Assembly (NCBI RefSeq): GCF_003852715.1
Contig: NZ_RIAV01000002.1
Coordinates: 62,001 to 126,000 of the forward strand
Direction of reading: 5' to 3'
Source: Ectobacillus antri
GTDB lineage: Bacteria > Bacillota > Bacilli > Bacillales > Bacillaceae_G
DNA length: 64,000 nucleotides
Shown here: positions 50,061-58,086 of the stretch, piece by piece
Layout of the letters: each line of letters starts with the position of its first letter
Position numbering within the stretch: the first letter of the stretch is position 1
Made by a program: the position numbers and the translations under genes
Notes under the pieces: model-generated
The model's database searches: none
Told to the model about the DNA's origin: nothing
The model's input: the letters and a program-made list of their open reading frames with translations, nothing else

Positions 50061-51245
50061 ATGAACAGCATACAGCAAGCAATACGCACCATTGTAAAAA
50101 AAATGAAGAATGAAGATGTACAAGTGAGATTACAAGCCATAATGGCTATACAAAGACTCGATCTTGCTATTGTAAACACGTCCATTTTACGGCGTGTTAT
50201 AAAAGAAGCCGCATCCTCATTTCCCAAATCGGTTGCAAAATGGGATGATCCTTGTGCACAATTATTGCAGTTCGTTTGTCAGTATGAAGATGAAGCTTTA
50301 TTGCCTTTGCTTACAAGATACTACCCAAGGTTCAGTTCCGCAGGTCAAGACTTAGTCATGCTATATGCTTGCCGCCTAGGACCCAAAAAAGCGAAAAGCA
50401 GCATGCTTTATATGCTACAAATGTATATTCCAACACAGCAGGTCCGCTTGCCTGTTTCTGAACTTATGATGCAACCGTCTTGGTTATCTGAATTAGTTCC
50501 AATGTGTATATCTTATATAGATGATCCTTATTATAGTTTTGCTTTTCATCAATTACTTGAAGCAGCATTAGAAATAGGTGCTTTTTCTATTCAACAACAT
50601 GAAGTACGTTATCAGATATATGAAAAGTATAAGAAACTTCTCTACAGTATTATGGAGTACAATGAGGCCTATTCTGAGGTGTTTGTATATCACGCATGGC
50701 GTGCAAGTTATTTGGCTGTTCGAACCGAATTATGTTTGTATATTCGTATGATGGGACATTGTACAAGGGAAGAAGTAGAAGCATTGCTCATGGAAACATT
50801 AAATTTGAAGGATCCTGTCATTCGCACATATGGTGTGTGCACCCTTATTCATTTAGGGATAGCTGTGGAGCAAGAGTGCTTGTTTTCTTGTGCAACCAAT
50901 ATAGAATCAGCTTATTTATTGTACACAGAGTTACACCGAAAGAACAAAGCATATCTGTATCCAATAGGGAATAAAATGGAACATTTAGTAAAAAGCTTTT
51001 TGTTTTACTACTTATTAGAACATGAAGAATGTGGAATGGTACCAAGTGACATAGAAGTTATGAGTGCAATGAAGCAGGAACAGTACACTAATGTAAAAGT
51101 CCGCTATCGTTTCGCTCATACAGATTGGCTACAAAAAGGATGGCTCATAGCTGAGATTATATTATTAAAAACTGAGCCAATTGAAGTATATACCGATTTT
51201 ACATGTTTTGCTATAGAGGGTGAAACAAGTACAGGAGCGTTTTGA
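50061..51245 (+). CDS. Hypothetical helical-repeat protein
   Basis: A 394-residue soluble protein without signal peptide or membrane helix. Its N-terminal half resembles HEAT-like helical repeats (EDVQVRLQAIMAIQRLD, then a stretch of paired amphipathic helices). The later segment KDPVIRTYGVCTLIHLGIA reads like another repeat. The last 60 residues are predicted more beta-like. I recognise no family or catalytic motif. AAAGGAATTCTTC precedes the ATG. The next gene, a lipoprotein, follows 41 bases downstream in the same direction. Confidence 0.65.
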   Translation: MNSIQQAIRTIVKKMKNEDVQVRLQAIMAIQRLDLAIVNTSILRRVIKEAASSFPKSVAKWDDPCAQLLQFVCQYEDEALLPLLTRYYPRFSSAGQDLVMLYACRLGPKKAKSSMLYMLQMYIPTQQVRLPVSELMMQPSWLSELVPMCISYIDDPYYSFAFHQLLEAALEIGAFSIQQHEVRYQIYEKYKKLLYSIMEYNEAYSEVFVYHAWRASYLAVRTELCLYIRMMGHCTREEVEALLMETLNLKDPVIRTYGVCTLIHLGIAVEQECLFSCATNIESAYLLYTELHRKNKAYLYPIGNKMEHLVKSFLFYYLLEHEECGMVPSDIEVMSAMKQEQYTNVKVRYRFAHTDWLQKGWLIAEIILLKTEPIEVYTDFTCFAIEGETSTGAF

Positions 51246-51286
51246 AGTCTTTCTATAGAACATATATTTAAGATGGAGGCAGCGCT

Positions 51287-51739
51287 ATGAAAACAAAACG
51301 CGTCATGTATGGTGTTTTAATTGCTGCAATGACCTTGGGTGCATGCAGTGAAGAAAATCAACCAGAATATGTGCAACAACCGTATACACCAATTGAGCCA
51401 GCACCACCAGTACAGGAACCTACACCAATTGAGCCAGCACCACCAGTACAGGAACCTACACCAATTGAGCCAGCGCCAATAACAGAAACTGAGCCAGTAC
51501 CTGAATTGCAGGAAGAAGAAGGTATCTCCGATTCATATGAAGCGTGTGGTTATTATGAGATAGAAGAAGATTTTGAGGTGTGTGAAGACGAATCCTCTCC
51601 ATATTACAGTTATGTACATCACAATGGTTTGTTCTTTACGTCTTTAGCAGCAGCTTCTATGTACCGGACTAAATATGGTACAAGTGGTGGAACAGCACAA
51701 AAAGGATTTGGAACCGGTTCGCCAGGTTATGGAGGATAA
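51287..51739 (+). CDS. Proline/glutamate-repeat lipoprotein
   Basis: A 150-residue predicted lipoprotein. It has a signal peptide ending in the lipobox LGAC (Cys 20), a low-complexity stalk of repeated TPIEPAPPVQEP units (about 34-64), an acidic middle with paired cysteines (EACGYYEIEEDFEVCED), and a Gly-rich tail (GTGSPGYGG). The stalk would hold the C-terminal part away from the membrane. Function unknown. AGGAGG-like GATGGAGGC precedes the ATG. Confidence 0.75.
   Translation: MKTKRVMYGVLIAAMTLGACSEENQPEYVQQPYTPIEPAPPVQEPTPIEPAPPVQEPTPIEPAPITETEPVPELQEEEGISDSYEACGYYEIEEDFEVCEDESSPYYSYVHHNGLFFTSLAAASMYRTKYGTSGGTAQKGFGTGSPGYGG
51385..51477 (+). repeat. In-frame 36-base tandem repeat inside the lipoprotein gene
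   Basis: Two identical 36-base units (51385-51420 and 51421-51456) and a partial third encode 12-residue TPIEPAPPVQEP repeats. Identity at the DNA level points to recent slippage or duplication, so unit number may vary among strains. Confidence 0.9.
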
Positions 51740-51751
51740 GGCGAGGAGGTG

Positions 51752-52348
51752 TTAACCCTCGCTTTGTCGCAATATCCCGTAAAAGAACATATTTAAGAAG
51801 TCTTCAACTAAGGTTTCTATAGGAGAAGGCATTTTTTGAATGGTATCCAATTGGGTAAAGACCTGTGAGATCATATTAAGATAAAATAATAAGGTTTCAT
51901 CACGTACAGAGGGACGAATAAGCTGCTTATCACGTCCTTCTGCAATGAGTTGAAATAAAAGTGGCATGGATTGCTCTTGCTGTTTTTTTAACATTTTTTC
52001 GCGAAATATATCGTCCATCTGCATGAGTTCGTTGAAAGTATGTAAGTCAATTACATGTGCGCTTTGTTTTTTTAATAAAATAATTTGCTTTAACTTCTCT
52101 TCAAAGGAGAGGCTCCCTGTAATGACTTCTTTAAATTGTTGTAATTGATGATCAACGACGCGTTCTGTTGCAACCTGTAACAATTTTTCTTTGCTTCCAT
52201 AATAATTATAAATAGTTACTTGAGATACGCCGGCTTGCTTTGCAATGTCGGCTATTTTAATGTCTGCAAGCGGCAGTGGAAGCATGGCGGCTGCTACGTT
52301 TTCAATGCGTTCCATTTTTTGCTGTGTTCGTTTTGTAAAACCGTCCAA
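51752..52348 (-). CDS. TetR-family transcriptional regulator
   Basis: A 198-residue repressor. It has an N-terminal HTH (IKIADIAKQAGVSQVTIYNYYGSKEKLL) and a helical ligand-binding C-terminal domain. It is divergent from an ABC exporter with which it shares duplicated operator-like repeats, so it probably represses the exporter and itself. The TTG at 52348 has GGGAGGTGA at good spacing; the GTG at 52357 overlaps that site. Confidence 0.88.
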   Translation of the reverse strand: MDGFTKRTQQKMERIENVAAAMLPLPLADIKIADIAKQAGVSQVTIYNYYGSKEKLLQVATERVVDHQLQQFKEVITGSLSFEEKLKQIILLKKQSAHVIDLHTFNELMQMDDIFREKMLKKQQEQSMPLLFQLIAEGRDKQLIRPSVRDETLLFYLNMISQVFTQLDTIQKMPSPIETLVEDFLNMFFYGILRQSEG

Positions 52349-52377
52349 TCCGGTCACCTCCCTTTTTATTGTACCAT

Positions 52378-52477
52378 GTTTTGAAATATTTTATAACATT
52401 CATTTCAAAACCTATTTACATGTAAGATGAAAAGGAGTATATTAGTTTTGAAATAAGTTTTTATTTTTATTTCAAAA
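52378..52477. promoter_or_regulatory. Two inverted repeats, probable TetR operators
   Basis: The half-site TTTTGAAAT/ATTTCAAAA occurs four times as two inverted pairs: 52378-52387 with 52402-52411, and 52446-52454 with 52469-52477. The first pair lies next to the regulator start; the second ends 14 bases before the ABC ATPase ATG. Confidence 0.7.
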
Positions 52478-52491
52478 ATGGGGGTGAAGAC

Positions 52492-53373
52492 ATGATTGTT
52501 TTAGAACAGGTAACGCGGAGCTTTTCAAATGGAAGAGGCATATTTGATGTGTCTTTGCAAGTGAGAAAAGGCGAAGTATTTGGTTTTATAGGTCCGAATG
52601 GGGCGGGGAAATCTACAACCATAAGACATCTCATGGGATTTATGAAAGCTGATTCGGGTAAAGCTACGATTTGCGGGCTTGATTGTTGGAATGATGCTAC
52701 AACTGTGAAACGGAGTGTAGGATATTTACCAGGTGAAATTGCATTTATAGAAGGGATGACCGGTACCTCATTTTTAATGATGATGGACGGCATGAGAGCT
52801 ATAGGTGATACGCGGCGTAAGTCAGAATTAATTGAGCGATTTGAATTTAATCCAGATACACCTATACGTAAAATGTCAAAGGGTATGAAGCAAAAAGTAG
52901 GAATCGTCGCTGCATTTATGCATGACCCGCAGGTTTATATTTTAGATGAACCGACTTCAGGTTTGGATCCGTTGATGCAACAAAGGTTTGTAGAATTAGT
53001 TTTAGAAGAGAAGCAACGTGGTAAAACAATCTTTATGTCTTCACATATGTTCCGCGAGATGGAAAAAACCTGCGACCGTGCAGCCATGATTAAGGATGGT
53101 CGTATCGTTATAGAAAATGATATGAAAACATTTCAGAGAGAAAAGAAGCAACGGTTTCATGTGACCTTACGAACCGAAGAAGATATAAAACGCTTATTAA
53201 GCTATCCGCAGGTAAAGAAATTAACTGATGCTACATGTGAAGTTTGTGTAGGTCATGATATAAAAAGCATGATTGATATGCTTCATGGTCTGGATATTGT
53301 TTCATTTCATGGTGTGGAGGAGAACTTAGAAGAGTTATTTTTACACTACTATAAAAGAGGTGAAAGCGTATGA
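52492..53373 (+). CDS. ABC transporter ATP-binding protein
   Basis: A 293-residue ATPase of the drug/antibiotic-export (BcrA-like) type. Walker A is GPNGAGKST (34-42), the signature is MSKGMKQKVG, Walker B is VYILDEPTSGLDP, and the switch histidine is in MSSHMFREM. A C-terminal extension of about 70 residues follows the nucleotide domain. It overlaps the permease gene by four bases (ATGA). The substrate is unknown; the TetR control suggests a toxic compound. Confidence 0.9.
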   Translation: MIVLEQVTRSFSNGRGIFDVSLQVRKGEVFGFIGPNGAGKSTTIRHLMGFMKADSGKATICGLDCWNDATTVKRSVGYLPGEIAFIEGMTGTSFLMMMDGMRAIGDTRRKSELIERFEFNPDTPIRKMSKGMKQKVGIVAAFMHDPQVYILDEPTSGLDPLMQQRFVELVLEEKQRGKTIFMSSHMFREMEKTCDRAAMIKDGRIVIENDMKTFQREKKQRFHVTLRTEEDIKRLLSYPQVKKLTDATCEVCVGHDIKSMIDMLHGLDIVSFHGVEENLEELFLHYYKRGESV

Positions 53374-54176
53374 TGACTTTATATACAACAATGCTTACAA
53401 AATATAGCAAGGGTTTTCTAGGATATGCGCTTGGATCCTCTCTATTTTTGCTGTTCATCACGTTGTTGTTTCCAAACATACAAGAAGCCTTAAAAGCCAA
53501 AGCGGATATTATGAATACAATGCCTGAAGGAATGCTAGCTGCGTTCGGTCTTGAAAAGGGGCAGTTTATTTCAACTTTATTAGATTTATTGTCTGTTCAA
53601 TATTACAGCATGTTATTTTTAATTTTACTTTCTATTTTTACAATAACTACAGCCTCTAAATTACTTGCACGTTTAGTGGAGCAGGGCAGTATGGCGTATA
53701 TACTGGCTATGCCGATTAGTAGAGGCAAGGTAGCTGTTGCTATGATTCTTGTATATTTGAGCGGTCTATTTTTTATCATCGCAAGCAATTTTCTAATTAG
53801 CTTAGTGGGAGCTATGATTATTCAGTATGACTTGGATGTTATTCTTTTTTTTCAGCTTCATATGTTAGGCTTTTTATTGTTTTTTGCAATTGGTGGATAT
53901 AGTTTTCTATGCTCAGCTTTGTTTACGGAGGAACGTCGCGTGCTCAGTGTTGCCGGTGGTTTCACCTTTTTGTTTTATGTGCTTCATATGATAGGGGGCA
54001 TTAATAAAACGTATGAGGTGGCAAAATCGTTTTCTCTTTTTTCCTTGTACGAACCATCCACAATTTTAAAGGGGGACACAAATACGCTCGTAGCCGTACT
54101 GATTTTATTGCTTGTAGGTATGCTTGGATATGTAGCTTCTGTATATGTGTTTCAGCGAAAAGACCTGCTGCTGTAA
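53370..54176 (+). CDS. ABC-2-type transporter permease
   Basis: A 268-residue membrane protein with six predicted helices, plus an extracytoplasmic segment after helix 1 (IQEALKAKADIMNTMPEGML). It is the membrane partner of the upstream ATPase. The overlap of start and stop codons indicates coupled translation. It ends at a hairpin terminator. Confidence 0.87.
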   Translation: MMTLYTTMLTKYSKGFLGYALGSSLFLLFITLLFPNIQEALKAKADIMNTMPEGMLAAFGLEKGQFISTLLDLLSVQYYSMLFLILLSIFTITTASKLLARLVEQGSMAYILAMPISRGKVAVAMILVYLSGLFFIIASNFLISLVGAMIIQYDLDVILFFQLHMLGFLLFFAIGGYSFLCSALFTEERRVLSVAGGFTFLFYVLHMIGGINKTYEVAKSFSLFSLYEPSTILKGDTNTLVAVLILLLVGMLGYVASVYVFQRKDLLL

Positions 54177-54180
54177 TGTG

Positions 54181-54210
54181 AAAGGATGCTTAATTTGGCA
54201 TCCTTTTTAT
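54181..54210 (+). terminator. ABC exporter terminator
   Basis: AAAGGATGC/GCATCCTTT stem with loop TTAATTTG and a T-rich tail. Confidence 0.8.
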
Positions 54211-54218
54211 TTATATGA

Positions 54219-54536
54219 AATAATGAAATAACATTTCCTTTATTCACTTTTTTAAGCGCTGGCTTGGTTAATGTGTTTGTTCCATCCGGCGGGGGACAGT
54301 GGGCTGTGCAGGCTCCTATTATGATTCCAGCTGGCGCAGAGCTCGGTGTGCCTGCTGCAAAAACAGCGATGGCAATTGCTTGGGGTGATGCCTGGACAAA
54401 TCTCATCCAACCGTTTTGGGCGCTTCCTGCATTAGCAATCGCAGGCTTGGGTGCGAGAGATATTATGGGCTTTTGTGTTATTAACTTGTTATATTCCGGT
54501 GTGATTATAGGTCTTTGCTTCTTGTTTTTATAATAA
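54219..54536 (+). pseudogene. Remnant of short-chain fatty acid transporter (AtoE), C-terminal end only
   Basis: The frame encodes about 105 residues ending at a TAA at 54531-54533 or nearby. From FPLFTFLSAGL onward it reads as the C-terminus of AtoE/TIGR00366 transporters, with VNVFVPSGGGQWAVQAP, AIAWGDAWTNLIQPFWALP and a last membrane helix. Full-length proteins are about 440 residues, so roughly three quarters are missing. A stop (TGA at 54216) and the ABC terminator lie just upstream. There is no good start; TTG 54264 is the first candidate. Best read as a deletion remnant. Confidence 0.8.
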
Positions 54537-54591
54537 TAATTCTGTATGTTTGAAATAGTTAAGTAAAACAAGGGCAGGAGTTGAAAACAAG

Positions 54592-55758
54592 ATGAGCGCG
54601 GTAATGAATCGTGTTACAAAAGAACAATTGGTCGCATGGCGAAGATACTTACATATGAATCCGGAGTTATCCTTTCAAGAAGAGAATACATCGCAGTTTG
54701 TATATGAAACACTACAATCTTTTCCGCATGTAGAAGTAACGCGTCCTACTAAGTATAGTGTAATGGGCAGACTAATTGGTGCCAAATCAGGACCTGTATT
54801 GGCAATTCGAGCTGATATGGATGCTTTGGCAATTCAAGAGGAAAATGATTTTGCGTTTGTTTCACAAAAGCCAGGCGTGATGCATGCTTGCGGGCATGAT
54901 GGACATACAGCTATGTTACTTGGAGCAGCGCAAGAGCTTGCGTACAGACGAGATGAACTTCAAGGAGAAGTTCGATTTTTGTTTCAGCACGCAGAAGAAG
55001 AATTCCCGGGCGGCGCGCAGGAGATGGTAGACAATGGTGTTATGGATGGCGTGGATTATGTGATAGGGGCGCATCTTTGGTCTCCCATCGAGGTGGGCAA
55101 AATTGGTATCGTATACGGCAAAATGATGGCATCTCCTGATGCATTTACGATTACGGTGTCTGGTAAGGGAGGACATGCAGGTATACCACACGAAACGGTA
55201 GACTGCTTAGCAATTGGTACGCAAATTGTATCCAATTTACAACATATTGTCTCACGCAATACCAACCCATTTGAGCCCCTTGTTGTATCTGTTACGCAAT
55301 TTCATGCCGGTACAGCCCACAACGTAATACCAGATCATGCGACAATTGGTGGCACTGTCCGTACGATGAAACAAGAGCTGAGAGAAGAAACTGCAAAGCG
55401 TATTGAGCAAATTGTGAAAGGAATTACAGAAGCGCATGGTGCTTCCTATTCGTTTGATTTTATATACGGTTATCGACCTGTTGTAAATGCCGACGAGGTG
55501 ACAAAACAGATTGAACAAACAGCAATAAAGTTATTTGGAAAAGAAGCTATTGTTTATCCAGAGCCTACAATGGGAGGAGAAGATTTTTCGGCATATTTAC
55601 AAAAAGCGCCCGGCTGTTTTTTCTTCATCGGAGCGCGTAACGAGACGAAGGGAATTGTATATCCGCATCATCATCCACGCTTTACCATTGATGAGGATTC
55701 GTTACTTATGGGAACATCTTTATTTGTGCAAGCTGCATTTGACCTGTTGCAAAAATAA
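54592..55758 (+). CDS. M20-family metallopeptidase (amidohydrolase)
   Basis: A 388-residue M20D amidohydrolase of the N-acyl-amino-acid or aminoacylase type. Metal ligands are expected in HACGHDGHT (98-106), HAEEEFPGGAQ (about 138) and the C-terminal GGEDFS. The dimerisation domain sits in the middle (SGKGGHAGIPHETVD). The substrate cannot be told from sequence; relatives remove acetyl or longer acyl groups from amino acids. AGGGCAGGAG precedes the ATG. No terminator is seen before the following T-box promoter. Confidence 0.9.
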   Translation: MSAVMNRVTKEQLVAWRRYLHMNPELSFQEENTSQFVYETLQSFPHVEVTRPTKYSVMGRLIGAKSGPVLAIRADMDALAIQEENDFAFVSQKPGVMHACGHDGHTAMLLGAAQELAYRRDELQGEVRFLFQHAEEEFPGGAQEMVDNGVMDGVDYVIGAHLWSPIEVGKIGIVYGKMMASPDAFTITVSGKGGHAGIPHETVDCLAIGTQIVSNLQHIVSRNTNPFEPLVVSVTQFHAGTAHNVIPDHATIGGTVRTMKQELREETAKRIEQIVKGITEAHGASYSFDFIYGYRPVVNADEVTKQIEQTAIKLFGKEAIVYPEPTMGGEDFSAYLQKAPGCFFFIGARNETKGIVYPHHHPRFTIDEDSLLMGTSLFVQAAFDLLQK

Positions 55759-55767
55759 CAAATCTTG

Positions 55768-55797
55768 TTGACAGATTACTAGAGAACATTTTATAAT
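55768..55797 (+). promoter_or_regulatory. Promoter of the first T-box leader
   Basis: TTGACA, an 18-base spacer and TATAAT: a strong sigma-A promoter ten bases after the amidohydrolase stop. Confidence 0.8.
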
Positions 55798-55803
55798 GAG
55801 TCC

Positions 55804-56078
55804 CATACTTAAAAAACCTTAATATTTATAAAAGCGATGAAGGGAACATAAGTAGGATTTGCCTCCCTATTCTAGAGAGCTGATGGTTGGTGAAAATCAG
55901 TATATAGGCAAATGTGAATTTCAGTCCCAGAGCATCTTTTTCGTAGTGAAGATACCTCATGAAGGAAAAGCCGGTCATATGATCGTTAACAAAGCAAAGA
56001 GGCGGAGTTTTTCCGCAATTAGGGTGGTACCGCTTATATCCATAAGTCCCTGTTGATACATCAGCAGGGACTTTTTGT
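55804..56078 (+). promoter_or_regulatory. T-box riboswitch 1, phenylalanine specifier
   Basis: Stem I shows the conserved TAGAGAGCTGATGG and TTGGTGAAAATCAG elements. The specifier region GTGAATTTCAGTCCC offers TTT or TTC, both Phe, at 55919-55922. The T-box AGGGTGGTACCGC is at 56021-56033. The terminator stem AGTCCCTGTTGAT/ATCAGCAGGGACT, then TTTTT, is at 56045-56077. No gene follows directly; a second T-box begins 210 bases later. Confidence 0.85.
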
Positions 56079-56257
56079 TTTTAATTTTATATTGTATGTG
56101 ATGAAGGGAATGTATAAGTGCAACAACTTTTTCAACATAACAGTGACAAAAGGACGACAGTGCAAGGATAGCTTGCTCTATGTATAGGGTCTCACAGGGT
56201 ATTAGGTACTGACCATAATAATACAATGCTTGTTCTTTCGCTCATTTAAAAGGGATG

Positions 56258-56285
56258 TTGATTTTTTCGTTTGCACGTATATAGT
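56258..56285 (+). promoter_or_regulatory. Possible separate promoter for the second T-box leader
   Basis: TTGATT, a 16-base spacer and TATAGT lie directly upstream of T-box 2. If active, the second leader can be transcribed independently of the first. Confidence 0.45.
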
Positions 56286-56291
56286 AGTGTG

Positions 56292-56519
56292 TATGATTTC
56301 GTTTGCAGAGAGCCGGTGGAGGGTGCGAACCGGTACAAATGTACACATGAATTTCGCTCCTGGAGCATCTTTTTCGTAGTGAAGCTATTTCATGAAGGGA
56401 AAGACGGTCATGTTGATCGTTAACAAAGAAGAGCGACGGATAATAAAGTGTCCGTAATCAGGGTGGTACCGCGGTTTTATCGTCCCTGCCGATATAATTC
56501 GGCAGGGACGATTTTTTTG
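56292..56519 (+). promoter_or_regulatory. T-box riboswitch 2, phenylalanine specifier
   Basis: Stem I contains GCAGAGAGCCGGTGGAGGGTG. The specifier region ATGAATTTCGCTCC again offers TTT or TTC (Phe) at 56352-56355. The T-box AGGGTGGTACCGCGG is at 56460-56474. A strong terminator ATCGTCCCTGCCGA/TCGGCAGGGACGAT-type stem with seven T follows (56479-56518). A block of about 35 bases around CATCTTTTTCGTAGTGAAG is nearly the same in both leaders. Confidence 0.88.
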
Positions 56520-56586
56520 TTTATGTACAAAGAAAGGCGTGTAGTTTCCGCTTTTTTATAAAAACTGTAGTAAAGGAGAAAACAGC

Positions 56587-57924
56587 ATGAACACAAATCA
56601 AACAGAGTTGCAAAAAAAGCTATTGCCAAGACATATTCGTTTTATGGCACTTGGAGGAGCAATCGGAACAGGGATCTTTAAAGGAACCTCCGAAACAGTG
56701 TCTATTGCTGGGCCAGCTGTAGTATTGTCCTATATATTTGCAGGTTTGCTCCTACTTGTTGTGATGACTGCCATTGCAGAAATGGCAATAGCCTATCCAG
56801 GTACAAATATGAAAGGTTTTATTCATAAGGCTTTTGGAACGCGTGTATCATTTGTTATCGGTTGGTTGTATTGTTTTATGTGGCTTGTTGTTTGTATTAT
56901 TGAGGTTATTGCAGCAGGAAGTTTTTTGCAATATTGGTTTCCATCAATACCGCTATGGACATTAAGTGTGCTATGTGCATCAGGAATTGTCGCAATTAAT
57001 TTCTTAAGTGTTAAGCATTACGGAGAATTCGAATTTTGGTTTGCAGGTATTAAAATCACGATGATTGTGTTGTTTATTCTATTAGGAGCAGGTATTTTAT
57101 TTGATATCATCCCAAGTAACCAAGTTGACTACTTACAAAATTATACGAATGAAGAGTTTTTTCCTAAAGGCTTTAGCGGGGTTGTATCTGCTTTACTCGT
57201 TGTCATCTTTTCTTATGGCGGTTCAGAATTAATCGGTCTTACTTTAAATGAAACAAAAGATGCAGAGAAAGTGTTGCCTAAGGTGGTAAGAGGTGTCATT
57301 GTTAGGATTGTATTATTTTACACGCTACCAATTCTTATTATTTGTGGACTGATTCCGTGGAACCAGCTTAGCGGAGATAGTAGCCCGTTTGTACAAGTAT
57401 TATCAACGGTAGGTTTCTCCTCGGCTGCTCATATCATGAACTTTGTATTAATTACCGCGGTTCTCTCAGCAGCAAATTCTGGCTTATATGGATGTACACG
57501 AATGTTACATTCCTTAGCAATGGAAGGAGAAGCACCTAAGTGGTTTGCTTACGTATCAAAGAAGGGAATTCCTTTATATGGATTAATATGTAGTGCCATT
57601 GTCCTAATTGGCGGCTCTTTTATTGCTTATTTGTCACCAGAACGCATTTTTGGTTATCTTATGGCAATTCCCGGATTTACCGTTTCAATTGTATGGATTA
57701 GCATTTGTTTGGCTCAAGTAAAATTGCGTAAAACGTATGAAAAGCAACCCTCCTTTAAGGTATGGGGATTTCCTTACATCTCTTTATTTACAGCACTTGT
57801 GTTAACTGTTATATGTGTGATTTTTATGCTAAACCCTCAAAATAGAATTAGCATGGGTGTGTGTTTAGGTGTGCTATGCCTATTAATAATTGTTTCCGTA
57901 CTAACCAAACAGAGGTCAAAATAA
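56587..57924 (+). CDS. Amino acid permease, probably phenylalanine/aromatic
   Basis: A 445-residue APC-superfamily (AAT-type) permease with 12 predicted helices. The helix-1 substrate motif is ALGGAIGTGIFKGTS, and conserved blocks are FSYGGSELIGLTLNETKDAEKVLPK and SAANSGLYGCTRMLHSLA (each spread over helix 6 or 8). Sequence alone does not fix the substrate, but both upstream T-boxes read Phe codons, so import of phenylalanine or aromatic amino acids is inferred. GTAAAGGAG precedes the ATG. Confidence 0.88.
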   Translation: MNTNQTELQKKLLPRHIRFMALGGAIGTGIFKGTSETVSIAGPAVVLSYIFAGLLLLVVMTAIAEMAIAYPGTNMKGFIHKAFGTRVSFVIGWLYCFMWLVVCIIEVIAAGSFLQYWFPSIPLWTLSVLCASGIVAINFLSVKHYGEFEFWFAGIKITMIVLFILLGAGILFDIIPSNQVDYLQNYTNEEFFPKGFSGVVSALLVVIFSYGGSELIGLTLNETKDAEKVLPKVVRGVIVRIVLFYTLPILIICGLIPWNQLSGDSSPFVQVLSTVGFSSAAHIMNFVLITAVLSAANSGLYGCTRMLHSLAMEGEAPKWFAYVSKKGIPLYGLICSAIVLIGGSFIAYLSPERIFGYLMAIPGFTVSIVWISICLAQVKLRKTYEKQPSFKVWGFPYISLFTALVLTVICVIFMLNPQNRISMGVCLGVLCLLIIVSVLTKQRSK

Positions 57925-57935
57925 ATTACATGTAG

Positions 57936-57963
57936 AAGCCCGCTTGTTATAGGCGGGCTTTTG
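57936..57963 (+). terminator. Permease terminator
   Basis: AAGCCCGC/GCGGGCTT stem, loop TTGTTATAG, then TTTTG. Confidence 0.85.
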
Positions 57964-58086
57964 TGTGGTGAATTAAGTAATAAATTTTCTTAATTTTCAA
58001 AAAGCATATTAATTTTTCATTTTGTCAGTGTAATACTTATATAAAAATTAAAAACAACGTATTTTTATAAAAAGGGGAATGTACAT

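Noticed and set aside
55975-56226. An 83-codon minus-strand open frame across the first T-box
   Set aside because: It overlaps the T-box antiterminator and terminator, which have clear conserved sequence. No good ribosome site and no recognisable protein.
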